In this document: one piece after another, positions 16,603 to 24,322 of the stretch | Numbering within the stretch: the first letter of the stretch is position 1 | Layout: each line of letters starts with the position of its first letter | The notes under the pieces: generated by a model | What the model saw: the letters and a program-made list of their open reading frames with translations, nothing else | Database searches by the model: none | Told to the model about the DNA's origin: nothing | DNA from: CAYUHJ01 sp964444365 | GTDB lineage: Bacteria; Planctomycetota; Planctomycetia; Gemmatales; Gemmataceae | Reading direction: 5' to 3' | Length of the DNA: 39,862 nt | Assembly: GCA_964444365.1 (NCBI GenBank) | Contig: CAYUHJ010000036.1 | Location: 1 to 39,862 of the forward strand | Translations under genes and position numbers: made by a program

Positions 16603-17351
16603 GTCATGCTCTGTGGTGTCGGCCGCAGCAAGTCGTCCGGGTTGACGCCGAGTTCACGTAGTTTCGCAGCCAGCGTTTCGACGCTGCGTTCCGCCGTGAT
16701 CGCGCGGGCGTGTTCCTCCTCAAACGCGGCGGCGGTGCGTTCCAGTTCCACGTGCGTTCGCTCCAGTTCCGCTCGGAACTCGGCGACACGCTCCTCCCGG
16801 CTGCGGAAGACTCGGCCGTCCGAACCGATGATCCGAAGTTCCCCGTCCGCAAGGTCGAAGCGGATGCCGAGGCGCGGGCTGACGTGGCCCTTCGTGATTC
16901 GGCGAATGGCGCTGAGTCGGTTGCCTCGGCGGTGGTAGCCGATCACCTCCGGCAAGGACGGGTCGATGAGGAAATACTCTTCGACGCCGTGGCGTTCGTA
17001 GAACGCGAGCTTCGCGTCGAGTTCGTCGTCGGTGTTGGAAGGGGAGAGGATCTCGAAAACGACCTGCGGCGCGACGCCGGCTTCTTCCCACTGCTTGTAA
17101 CTGCCGCGATAGCCCGCCGGTCGGCCGAACGCGACGAGGGCGTCCGGCGCGGTCACTTCTTTCGGGTTGCCTTCGACGGGGTACCAGAACAGGTCGCCGG
17201 CGACGAACACCTCTTGCCCCGCGAACTGCTCGCGGAGTTCGCCGACGACCTTCACCATCCAGTCCCATTGCAGCGTGTTGTCGGCCATCGGCTTCCCGTC
17301 CGACTCGGGGTAGACGATTGGTGTCGTAACGGGGACAAGTTCGCCACTCAT
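16599..17351 (-). CDS. Uma2 family protein with C-terminal coiled coil
   Basis: A 250-residue Uma2-family protein (predicted PD-(D/E)XK fold). The core blocks are NPKEVTAPDALVAFG, PQVVFEILSPSNTDDEL and GVEEYFLIDPS. After about residue 185 there is a charged helix with heptad-like ERTHVELERT repeats, a tail common in planctomycete and cyanobacterial Uma2 proteins. A strong AGGAGG lies 8 bases before the ATG. It overlaps the LRR gene by 4 bp and follows the aminotransferase by 19 bp. Confidence 0.88.
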   Translation of the reverse strand: MSGELVPVTTPIVYPESDGKPMADNTLQWDWMVKVVGELREQFAGQEVFVAGDLFWYPVEGNPKEVTAPDALVAFGRPAGYRGSYKQWEEAGVAPQVVFEILSPSNTDDELDAKLAFYERHGVEEYFLIDPSLPEVIGYHRRGNRLSAIRRITKGHVSPRLGIRFDLADGELRIIGSDGRVFRSREERVAEFRAELERTHVELERTAAAFEEEHARAITAERSVETLAAKLRELGVNPDDLLRPTPQSMT

Positions 17352-17370
17352 CGGAAGCCTCCTGGGCCGC

Positions 17371-18624
17371 TCATCCTAACCGGTACTCCGGGTTCGCCTC
17401 AAGGTACGCCTGCACGCGGTCGGTGCGGGTGATGGCGTCCTTGAAGAACGCGACCGCCGCGACGAGGCGGTCGTCCGGTTCGGCGCAGCTGAATCGGAGG
17501 AAGCCGTTGCCGGCCGCGCCGAAGCACTCGCCGCCGAGGCAGGCGACGCCGCGCCGGTCGTCGGCCCCTTCGAGGAGGTACATCGCCAGCCCGTGCGAGC
17601 GGATGCCGAGCCGCCGGCAGATGGGTTCGACGTTCGGGAAGACGTAGAACGTGCCGGCCGGCATCAGCACCGTGACGCCGTCGACCGTGCGGAGTTCCTT
17701 CACCAGCAGCTCCACCTTGGCGCGGAACTTCGTCATCGTCTCGTCCCGCTCGGCGGCGTCGTGTTCGAGTGCCGCCTGGCCGGCCATCTGCACCAGCGGG
17801 GGGACGCACGACAGCGACGTGTTGACCATTTTGCCGATGACCTGGGCCACCTCCACGGACGCGATGCCGTACCCGAGCCGCCAGCCGCTCATGCTGTAGC
17901 TCTTGGAGAACGTGTACGCCCCGACGCACCGGTCGAGCATGCCCGGCTCCGCCAGGATGCTCTTGTGCGTCCCCTCCCAGACCATGTGGCAGTACGGCTC
18001 GTCGCTGAAGACCGCGACGTTCGTGTCCCGGACGAGGTCCGCGATGGCCTTCAGGTCGTCCGCGGTGGCGACGCCGCCGGTGGGATTGTGGGGCGAGTTC
18101 AGGAAGATCGCCCGCGGCTTCGGCGAGGTTTTGAGGAACGTCGCCACGTCCGCCGGGTCGGGGCGGAAGGCGTTCTCTTGCCGCAACGAGGCGTGGACCG
18201 GCTTCGCGCCGCGGCGGAGGATGTTCGGCTCGAACGTCGGGAACTGCGGGCTGAACAGCAGCACCTCGTCGCCCGGTTCGAGGAAGGCTTCGCAGAAGTA
18301 CGTTTCGAGCGGCTTCGCCCCCGGCACGACGACGACGTTGTCCGCGGTCGCGGGGACGCCGAACTCGGCCCTCACCGTCCTGGCGATCGTTTCCCGGAAC
18401 TCGGGCAGGCCGAGCGACGGGCCGTACCGGGTCAGCCCGGCGTCGATGGCCGCCTTCCCCGCCGCGAGTGCGGACTTCGTGCTCGGGAACGGGCTGTCGC
18501 CGATCTGCAGGGCGATCACGTCCTTCCCGGCGGCCCGGAGCTGCTTCGCTACGGCGAGCACGTCGAACGCGGCCTCGGTGGTCAGGGAACGGGCGAACGA
18601 CGACAGCGTGAGCGGAGCGGCCAC
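17371..18624 (-). CDS. Class I/II PLP-dependent aminotransferase
   Basis: A 417-residue fold-type I aminotransferase of the AspC-like group. Seen are SPHNPTGG (Asn180 contacts PLP), SDEPYCH (Asp208, Tyr211), and SKSYSMSGWRLGYG with the PLP lysine K241, plus a C-terminal LRFSCAEP containing the carboxylate-binding Arg. The substrate cannot be fixed from sequence. The start is proposed at the GTG of V-A-A-P-L-T; no ATG lies close by and the long upstream open frame is Ala/Pro/Arg-rich and crosses the divergent promoter region. No convincing ribosome binding site was seen, so the start is uncertain by a few codons. It is first in an operon with Uma2 and LRR genes. Confidence 0.87.
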   Translation of the reverse strand: MAAPLTLSSFARSLTTEAAFDVLAVAKQLRAAGKDVIALQIGDSPFPSTKSALAAGKAAIDAGLTRYGPSLGLPEFRETIARTVRAEFGVPATADNVVVVPGAKPLETYFCEAFLEPGDEVLLFSPQFPTFEPNILRRGAKPVHASLRQENAFRPDPADVATFLKTSPKPRAIFLNSPHNPTGGVATADDLKAIADLVRDTNVAVFSDEPYCHMVWEGTHKSILAEPGMLDRCVGAYTFSKSYSMSGWRLGYGIASVEVAQVIGKMVNTSLSCVPPLVQMAGQAALEHDAAERDETMTKFRAKVELLVKELRTVDGVTVLMPAGTFYVFPNVEPICRRLGIRSHGLAMYLLEGADDRRGVACLGGECFGAAGNGFLRFSCAEPDDRLVAAVAFFKDAITRTDRVQAYLEANPEYRLG

Positions 18625-18781
18625 GGCGCACCGGGGTTCGGAGGGGAATGCGGGGGAAGGGGTATCAAACGGAATCGCCGGCGGGTCGGCCACGCGCGGG
18701 ATGGCGGGGCCGGGTTCGTCGCCGGACGGCCCCGGTTCCGTATAACTCGCGGGTGACGGAGTCCCTTTCGGAGCCGACGCG

Positions 18782-19423
18782 ATGCAGATGGAAATGTACC
18801 TGGGTCTGGGGATCGGGGTGGTGCTGGCGGGGTTCGTGGCGGCCGTCGTCGCGGTCGCCCGGGCCGGCAGCGTCGACCGCGCGTTCTGGGGCCTGACCAT
18901 CGCGGGCCGGGCGAACATGGACCCGGCGTTCGAGGCGAAGGTCCGGGCGCTGCTCGGGGAAGCGGTTCCCGTCCCGCAGCCGCCCCCGGCCGCGCCGCCC
19001 CCGGCATCGACCGCACCGGCGAAGCCCGCCGCGCCGCCGAAGCCCACCGGCGAGCCGCTCCGCGTGCTGGCGCTGCTCCAGGCGGAAGCCCGGCTCGTCG
19101 ACTTCCTGATGGAAGACATCGCGAAGGCGACCGACGCGCAGGTCGGGCAGGCGGTCCGCGACATTCACAAGAAGGCGCAGGCGGCCCTGAAGGGGCACAT
19201 GACCTTCGAGCCGGTCCTCGGCGGCACGGAAGGCGAGAACGTGACGGTCCCGGTCGGGTTCGACCCGTCCGCGGTGCGGGTGGTCGGGAACGTGACCGGC
19301 CAGCCGCCGTTCACGGGCGAACTGCTCCACGCCGGCTGGCGGGTGAAGGACGTGAAGCTGCCGACCCCCGCCGACGGCCAGGATCTGTTCGTGGTTCAAC
19401 CGGCCGAAGTGCAGCTGGGGTGA
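18782..19423 (+). CDS. DUF2760 domain protein
   Basis: A 213-residue protein with an N-terminal transmembrane helix (about 6-28), a Pro/Ala-rich linker (62-92) and a C-terminal DUF2760 domain opening with LRVLALLQAEARLVDFLMEDI and DAQVGQAVRDIH. The family is widespread in bacteria and uncharacterised; it is normally membrane-tethered. A weak TATAAC sits about 40 bases upstream. It is divergent from the aminotransferase. Confidence 0.85.
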   Translation: MQMEMYLGLGIGVVLAGFVAAVVAVARAGSVDRAFWGLTIAGRANMDPAFEAKVRALLGEAVPVPQPPPAAPPPASTAPAKPAAPPKPTGEPLRVLALLQAEARLVDFLMEDIAKATDAQVGQAVRDIHKKAQAALKGHMTFEPVLGGTEGENVTVPVGFDPSAVRVVGNVTGQPPFTGELLHAGWRVKDVKLPTPADGQDLFVVQPAEVQLG

Positions 19424-19500
19424 GCCATGCAAGGGGGATGATGCGACGCGAAGTCGGTCGTAACCCGGTGCCGATTGAACCGACCCTCGCGCGGCAGTGC

Positions 19501-19517
19501 TCGCCCCAGCGGGGCGA
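19501..19517. repeat. Small hairpin in intergenic region
   Basis: TCGCCCC pairs with GGGGCGA across AGC. It lies between the DUF2760 gene and the membrane-protein gene, about 80 bases before the latter's start. Nothing else stands out in the 176-bp gap. Confidence 0.4.
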
Positions 19518-19599
19518 CCCCCGGCTTCACAAACGATCGCCCTGTTGGAGCTCAGCAACTCACTCGCGGAGCAGTGACAACCTGAGCGGAACGATCCGA

Positions 19600-20127
19600 A
19601 TGGCCCGCATCACGCTGACCCGCGAGGAGTACACCAACGGCGAGTTGCCGCCGGTGTGCGTCGTGTGCGGGGAGTTTGCCGCAGAGCATCATCGAACTGA
19701 GTTCGACACATGCCCGCTTACGGTGGTGCTTTGGGCGCTCTCCTTGCCTTGGGCCTGCACCCTGATAATCCCGATGGCCGTGGTCGGCCTGATGATGGCG
19801 TCTCGGAATTTCGTCACTCAGCTTCCGATTTGCGAGTCCCATCGCGACTATTTCCTCCATCGACGGTTGCTCGCACTCGCGCTGGCTTTCTCAACATGGG
19901 CATATGCATTACTTGCCTGGGGAATCGGCTCGGGGTTTCTCCTCATCGGCGCAGGGGTGGGTTGGCTGATGGTCCCTGTTCTCCTTGTCGTCTTCACGTA
20001 TCTCCAGGTCAGGGGTAAGCGAGGGATCGATACGGATCTGATCCTGATCGGCGCTCACCCTGATTTCGTCGCGGCGGTGGAGGACGCCCGAAGCACAAAG
20101 CCGCGAGGCGACGCCGAGGGTGGGTGA
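19600..20127 (+). CDS. Membrane protein with N-terminal Cys pair; 3' end inside an inverted repeat
   Basis: A 175-residue protein. The N-terminus has PPVCVVCGE and a later PICESH, a zinc-ribbon-like arrangement, and there are transmembrane segments near 39-66 and 94-135. The function is unknown. The last nine residues (KPRGDAEGG) and the stop codon come from the inverted repeat at 20099-20156: the coding strand runs through the whole left arm and stops at the first base triplet of the loop. The original C-terminus was therefore probably different. The ATG at 19600 is the most sensible start; GC is lower here than in the neighbours. Confidence 0.72.
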   Translation: MARITLTREEYTNGELPPVCVVCGEFAAEHHRTEFDTCPLTVVLWALSLPWACTLIIPMAVVGLMMASRNFVTQLPICESHRDYFLHRRLLALALAFSTWAYALLAWGIGSGFLLIGAGVGWLMVPVLLVVFTYLQVRGKRGIDTDLILIGAHPDFVAAVEDARSTKPRGDAEGG

Positions 20128-20156
20128 AGTCCCACGCTCGGCGTCGCCTCGCGGCT
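20099..20156. repeat. Inverted repeat overlapping the 3' end of a gene (AGCCGCGAGGCG family)
   Basis: Arms of 26 bp (20099-20124 and 20131-20156) pair with one mismatch around a 6-base loop. The left arm encodes the end of the upstream membrane protein and the loop supplies its TGA stop. The outer sequence GGTTAGCCGCGAGG (read from the right end) is shared with the units at 27079 and 38035. The convergent parB stop is 20 bp away. Confidence 0.92.
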
Positions 20157-20175
20157 AACCGTTGATCCCGTCACA

Positions 20176-21045
20176 TCACTTCTGCAACGCGGCGACGATG
20201 CGCTCGAAGTCGTCGTTCGACTCGAACCCGATCACGATCTGGCCGCGGTCCTGGGCCTTCACCTTGATCTCCAGCCGCACCGCGAGCTTCTGGCGGAGTT
20301 CGTTCTCGATCCCCGCGACGTGGGCTGTTTTCTCGAACTTCGATCCCGGCTCCTTCGCGGGCTTCTCGCCGGGTTCGGGGGTCGTGTCCTGCTCCTTCAC
20401 GAGCGATTCCAGCGCCCGCACGGAGAGGTTCTGGAGCACGATCAGTTTGCACAGCGCGATCTGCCGGTCGGCGTCGGCGAGGCCTTTTAGCACCTTCGCG
20501 TGGCCCAGACTGATCTGCCCGAGGCGCACGGCGTCTTGCACTTCCGCGGGCAGGTTCAGCAGCCCGAGGAAGTTGCTGACCGTGGTGCGGTCGAGGCCGA
20601 GCTTCGCGGCGAGTTGCTCGACCTTCACGCCGTAGCGGTCGAGGTAGTCCTTGAAACCGACCGCCTTTTCGATCGGGTTCAGGTCGGCCCGCTGGATGTT
20701 CTCGACGAGCGCCGCCTCGTAGACCTGCTGGTCGTCGAACGCGACGACGTGGACGGGGACTTCGCTCAGGCCCGCTTGCTGGGCGGCCCGCAGCCGGCGC
20801 TCCCCGGCGATGAGCTGGTAGCCGTCGGCCGTTTGGCGCACCACGAGCGGCTGCAGGATGCCGTGCTCGCGGACGCTGTCGGTGAGTTGCTTCAGGTCGT
20901 CGTCGTCGAACCGCTTTCGCGGCTGGTACGGGTTCTGGACGATCTGCTCGACCTTGAGCGCCGAGCCGGTCGTCGGCCCGGCGGGGGTGGTTCCGTTGAG
21001 AAGGGCGTCGAGCCCGCGGCCGAGTCGCTGTTTGGTCGCTTCCAT
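20176..21045 (-). CDS. parB: Chromosome partitioning protein ParB
   Basis: A 289-residue ParB/Spo0J homologue: a DNA-sliding CTPase clamp that loads at parS sites and recruits SMC. The N-terminus has the ParA-contact peptide QRLGRGLDALL, the CTP-binding GERRLRAAQQAG (GERR 81-84) and ENIQR (115-119). The parS-reading helix-turn-helix spans about 143-165 (VEQLAAKLGLDRTTVSNFL), and the C-terminal dimer domain closes the protein. No parA is adjacent; upstream on the same strand sits a toxin-antitoxin-like pair, and a parS-like palindrome lies about 700 bp upstream at 21740. Confidence 0.95.
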   Translation of the reverse strand: MEATKQRLGRGLDALLNGTTPAGPTTGSALKVEQIVQNPYQPRKRFDDDDLKQLTDSVREHGILQPLVVRQTADGYQLIAGERRLRAAQQAGLSEVPVHVVAFDDQQVYEAALVENIQRADLNPIEKAVGFKDYLDRYGVKVEQLAAKLGLDRTTVSNFLGLLNLPAEVQDAVRLGQISLGHAKVLKGLADADRQIALCKLIVLQNLSVRALESLVKEQDTTPEPGEKPAKEPGSKFEKTAHVAGIENELRQKLAVRLEIKVKAQDRGQIVIGFESNDDFERIVAALQK

Positions 21046-21126
21046 CGGTTCGCCTCCGTGCGAAATCGAACTCCGGACGGCGTCATAGCGTCGGCGGGAA
21101 ATTCGGGAAGGCGAAGTGCGGGTCCG

Positions 21127-21459
21127 TCAGGCCAGCGCGAGGAACGATGCCGTCGGGTCCGCGTCGAAGGCGAGAATGTCCGCAACCCGGAGCGCGAGCA
21201 CATCCGCAACCTGCCCTGTCGAGCAGTTTCCCAGGCGCACCCAGATCACTTTGGGCGGGTGGCCGAGCAGCAGAGCACGTTGCTGGAAGTCCGTGTCCTT
21301 CGAGACCACCGTGAACCCGTTCGCGGCCGCGAAGCCCCACACGTCGGGATCGGGTGCGCGAGCCAGTCCGAAGTCGCGGACGTGGGCGGAACCCGCGAAT
21401 TCGTGCGGGATGAGGCGGACGAGGCGGTGGGAAAGGTTCTGGTCGAAGAGCAGTTTCAT
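21127..21459 (-). CDS. DUF5615 PIN-like protein (putative toxin)
   Basis: A 110-residue PIN-like domain protein. It opens with KLLFDQNLSHRLV, where Asp6 corresponds to the first catalytic acid, followed by VVSKDTDFQQRALL, the second acidic patch, and VIWVRLGN. Proteins of this family are usually encoded with a DUF433 protein, as here, and are predicted RNases of toxin-antitoxin type. Its ATG overlaps the DUF433 stop by 4 bp, so it is translationally coupled. Toxicity is inferred. Confidence 0.85.
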   Translation of the reverse strand: MKLLFDQNLSHRLVRLIPHEFAGSAHVRDFGLARAPDPDVWGFAAANGFTVVSKDTDFQQRALLLGHPPKVIWVRLGNCSTGQVADVLALRVADILAFDADPTASFLALA

Positions 21460-21683
21460 GCGGCCGGGACCACCCGCAACCGCCTCTCCCGGTCGGCCGC
21501 GAACGCCAGACAGGCCCGGATGTCGTCCTCGACCAGGTCCGGGAAGTCGGCAAGGATTTCGTCGTGGGACATTCCGGACGCGAGGTACTCGAGCACGTCC
21601 TGCACGGTCATCCGCAGCCCGCGGATGCAGGGTTGGCCGCTCCGCTTCGACGGGTCGATCGTGATGATTTTCGTGTAGTCCAT
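21456..21683 (-). CDS. DUF433 protein (putative antitoxin)
   Basis: A 75-residue protein with the family signature ITIDPSKRSGQPCIRGLRMTVQDVLEYLASGMS, a small helix-turn-helix-like fold. DUF433 proteins are usually the first gene of a pair with DUF5615 or another PIN-like protein and are assumed to be antitoxins that bind their own promoter. Gene order (antitoxin first) and the 4-bp overlap fit this. The start is the ATG of MDYTKII; longer upstream frames lack similarity. Confidence 0.85.
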   Translation of the reverse strand: MDYTKIITIDPSKRSGQPCIRGLRMTVQDVLEYLASGMSHDEILADFPDLVEDDIRACLAFAADRERRLRVVPAA

Positions 21684-22176
21684 ACCCGGAGCGTACTCGC
21701 CGTGTCGGGTGTGGTCAACGCCCCGCCACCCCCCAACTCGTTCCACGTAGAACCCTTTCCGCGATCCGCAAAGTCCCCCGAAACGCCTCAAAAGGCCGGG
21801 GGAAAAGTGCCCTTGTTCTTCGGCGAAAGTCCGGACTAGGATTCGCCCCGCTGGGACGACGCCGGAACCGTCGGCCCAGCCCCGAGCCCCGCGGACCGGA
21901 ACCCGCGGGCCTCGGCGAACGGGTTCCCGACGGAACCCGCCGGAGAAGAGGTGTCGAACGTCGGTCTCGCCGACCCCACCCCGATACGCACCCCGAAGCC
22001 CGTCCTGGCGAGCACGATCCCTTCGCACCGCCCGGCTTTTGCCGGCGACCGCTGACGTTTGCCGTGTCGCGCCTCCGCCGCGCCTGCACCCGCTTCGGGT
22101 GTCGGCGTGCCCGGTCGCCCGACGACGAACGCCGCCGTTCGCCCCTGCACAACCCGAACTGCAAGGGAACGCTCGC
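21684..22176. other. 493-bp intergenic region with parS-like site and foldable leader
   Basis: The divergent gap between the DUF433 gene and the PseG-like gene contains no coding region I trust. It holds the parS-like palindrome at 21740-21753. GGAACCCG at 21898-21905 can pair with CGGGTTCC at 21920-21927, and the latter can also pair with a second GGAACCCG just downstream, so alternative stems are possible. The sequence near the PseG-like start is unremarkable. Confidence 0.5.
21740..21753. promoter_or_regulatory. Candidate parS site
   Basis: GTTCCACGTAGAAC is an imperfect palindrome with one mismatched pair. It matches 11 of 16 positions of the usual parS sequence TGTTTCACGTGAAACA and keeps the central CACGT and the outer GTT/AAC. 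It is intergenic and about 700 bp upstream of parB, where parS sites commonly occur. Confidence 0.45.
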
Positions 22177-23268
22177 ATGGAAGTGAAGCGCGGTCCGATC
22201 CTGTTTCGTTGCGACGGCACCCCGGAGCGCGGCTACGAGCCGCTCTACCAGTGCCTGTCCCTGGCCGCGGCCATGCAGCGCCGCCGACGGGGAACGCACT
22301 TCTTCAGCTACCTCGAACCCCTCTCGCTGGCCCAGGGCATCCACCGGGCGAACAACGACTGGGCACCGGCCGAGTCCCTGCTCGGCGGCCCCGGCGACCT
22401 GGAAGCGACCGTCCGCGAAGTCCGCCGGCTGAACGCCGCCGCGGTGATCCTCGCCGGCGACGGCATCACCCCGGAGTACGTCGAAACCCTGTCCCGCACG
22501 GGTGCCGCCGTGCTGGTGCTGGACCCCTCGGGGGCCGTCACGCTCCCGGCGAACGTCGTCGTCAACCCGTTCCTGGCCCCCGGCCGGAAGGCGTTCAAGC
22601 CCGACCTCGCCGCCGGGACGCAACTCCTCCTCGGCCGGAAGTTCGCCCTCGTCCGCGGGCTGTTCCGCCGGCAGCGGACCATCCGCGCCACCGAGCAACC
22701 CGGCCCGTTCCGGGCGCTCGTCGCCTTCGGGGACGACGACGCGGCGGACCAGACGCTGCTCCGCACCCGGCAACTGCTGGAACTCCCGAAGGTGGACAAG
22801 GTCAGCATCGCGGTCCGCACGCACCACGAGCGGTACCACGAACTGAAGGAGTTCGCCGCCGACAGCCGGGGGAAGGTCGAGGTCGTGACCGAGCCGAAGG
22901 AGTTGATGACCCGGCTGGTGCGGGCGCACGTCGCCCTGACGAGCGGCGACACGTGGTCGCTGGAACTGTGCTGCGTCGGCATCCCGCAACTCACCCTGCC
23001 CGGCACGCCGCGGCACGTCCTCAACGCGAAGCGGATGGACGACGAGGGCGTCGCGACGTTCCTCGGCGGCGCGGCGGACGTGACCTTCGAGCAGCTGGCC
23101 GAGGCGATGGCGATCGTCCTCGACGACCCGATGGAGCGGCTCGGGATGAACCGGTGTGCCCGGAACCTGATCGACGGCCGCGGCGGCGACCGCATCGTCA
23201 ACGGGCTGGAAATCGTGCTCCACACCCCGCGGTACAAGCAGGCCCAGGGCGTGCGGATCGCGGCGTGA
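22177..23268 (+). CDS. PseG-like GT-B protein with altered active site
   Basis: A 363-residue protein resembling PseG, the nucleotide-sugar hydrolase of pseudaminic acid synthesis. Similar parts are ILFRCDGTPERGYEPLYQCLSLA at the N-terminus, VILAGDGIT and the C-terminal GDTWSLELCCVGIPQLTLP, which resembles the UDP-binding half of GT-B folds. The usual G-x-G-H-x-x-R-C loop, whose His is the proposed catalytic base in PseG, reads G-Y-E-P-L-Y-Q-C here, so the enzyme may use another reaction or only bind nucleotide sugar. No other pseudaminic-acid gene is nearby. AAGGGAA lies about 10 bases before the ATG. Confidence 0.7.
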   Translation: MEVKRGPILFRCDGTPERGYEPLYQCLSLAAAMQRRRRGTHFFSYLEPLSLAQGIHRANNDWAPAESLLGGPGDLEATVREVRRLNAAAVILAGDGITPEYVETLSRTGAAVLVLDPSGAVTLPANVVVNPFLAPGRKAFKPDLAAGTQLLLGRKFALVRGLFRRQRTIRATEQPGPFRALVAFGDDDAADQTLLRTRQLLELPKVDKVSIAVRTHHERYHELKEFAADSRGKVEVVTEPKELMTRLVRAHVALTSGDTWSLELCCVGIPQLTLPGTPRHVLNAKRMDDEGVATFLGGAADVTFEQLAEAMAIVLDDPMERLGMNRCARNLIDGRGGDRIVNGLEIVLHTPRYKQAQGVRIAA

Positions 23269-23341
23269 GCGAGATCGCGTAGCGGAACCCTGGGGGGTGT
23301 CGGGAGCGTCCCGCCGGGACGAACCCGACACCCCCCGCGAG

Positions 23342-23370
23342 TTGGTCAACCCGGCGGGGGGTGGTAGAGT
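23342..23370 (+). promoter_or_regulatory. Candidate promoter of the sugar isomerase gene
   Basis: TTGGTC (23342-23347) and TAGAGT (23365-23370) are separated by 17 bases. The -10 is extended to TGGTAGAGTA, which matches the element at other genes in the window. It ends 33 bases before the ATG at 23404. Confidence 0.5.
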
Positions 23371-23403
23371 AGCACCACCCGATTCCCCCCCGAGGTGCTC
23401 CCC

Positions 23404-24321
23404 ATGTCTGCTCCCCGTCCGTCCCGCCGCGAAGCGATTGCCGCGGGTGCCGCCCTCGCCGGCGGGGCTTGCCTGCTCGCGGAGGACAAGCCCGCCCTGA
23501 AGGGCAACGTCAACCACTCCGTCGTGTTCTGGTGCTTCAACGTCGCCGGCGAGAAGTGGGACCTCGACAAGACCTGCGCGGTCACGAAGTCGCTCGGCGG
23601 GAAGTCCGTCGAACTCGTCGGGGCCGACGACCTCGCCACGATCAAGAAGCACGGCCTGACGTGCGCGATCGTCGGCAACGGGACGCCGAAGGAGCCGTTC
23701 AAGTACGGCTTCAACAACGTCAAGTTTCACGCGGAGTTGAAGGAGCGGACCGGCAAGGCGATCGAGGCCGCGGCCGACGCCGAGGTGCCGAGCGTGATCG
23801 GGTTCGTCGGCTACAAGTGGGTCGACCCGAACGACCCGAAGTCCGGCGAGATCACGCGGGACGACGCCTTCAAGAACTGCGTGTCCAGCTTGAAGGAACT
23901 CGCGACCGTCGCGGAGAAGAAGGGCGTCACGGTCTGCATCGAGCACCTGAACACCCGCGACGACTCGCACCCGATGAAGGGGCACCCCGGCTACCAGGGG
24001 GACGACCTCGACCTCGTCGCGGACATCCTGCGGAAGGTCGGCTCGCCGCGGGTGAAGTTGCTGTTCGACGTGTACCACGTCCAGATCATGCACGGCGACG
24101 TGATCCGGCGGATCGAACAAACGAAGGACGTGATCGGCCACATTCACACGGCCGGCAACCCCGGCCGGGGGGAACTGGACGACTCGCAGGAGATCAACTA
24201 CCCCGCGATCATGAAGAAGCTGACGGCGATCAAGTACGCCGGCTACGTCGGGCACGAGTTCATCCCGACCCGCGACCCGCTCGCCGGGCTGAAGCAGGCG
24301 ATCGCGACGTGCGACGTGTGA
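23404..24321 (+). CDS. Exported sugar phosphate isomerase/epimerase-like TIM-barrel protein
   Basis: A 305-residue xylose-isomerase-like (AP2Ec) TIM barrel of the hydroxypyruvate isomerase-like type. The N-terminus, PSRREAIAAGAALAGGACLL, is a Tat-type leader (twin Arg). The barrel has VCIEHLNTRDD (metal-binding Glu), LLFDVYHVQIMHGD (Asp, His), HIHTAGNPGRGEL and GHEFIPTRDP, a full set of metal ligands. The substrate is probably a sugar or small hydroxy-acid, not determinable. GAGG 9 bases upstream supports the ATG at 23404. The stop lies 1 bp from the opposing tRNA-Val gene. Confidence 0.88.
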   Translation: MSAPRPSRREAIAAGAALAGGACLLAEDKPALKGNVNHSVVFWCFNVAGEKWDLDKTCAVTKSLGGKSVELVGADDLATIKKHGLTCAIVGNGTPKEPFKYGFNNVKFHAELKERTGKAIEAAADAEVPSVIGFVGYKWVDPNDPKSGEITRDDAFKNCVSSLKELATVAEKKGVTVCIEHLNTRDDSHPMKGHPGYQGDDLDLVADILRKVGSPRVKLLFDVYHVQIMHGDVIRRIEQTKDVIGHIHTAGNPGRGELDDSQEINYPAIMKKLTAIKYAGYVGHEFIPTRDPLAGLKQAIATCDV

Positions 24322-24322
24322 G

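Noticed and set aside
16748..16762. parS-like GTTCCACGTG in the Uma2 gene, and a similar match near 34308
   Set aside because: Only one half of the palindrome matches and both are in coding sequence.
18625..19164. Upstream extension of the aminotransferase
   Set aside because: The extra residues are Ala/Pro/Arg-rich without similarity and would overlap the divergent DUF2760 gene.
21825..21836. GAAAGTCCGGAC, resembling the conserved core of RNase P RNA
   Set aside because: The other conserved RNase P segments were not found in the surrounding 350 bases, so it is probably chance.
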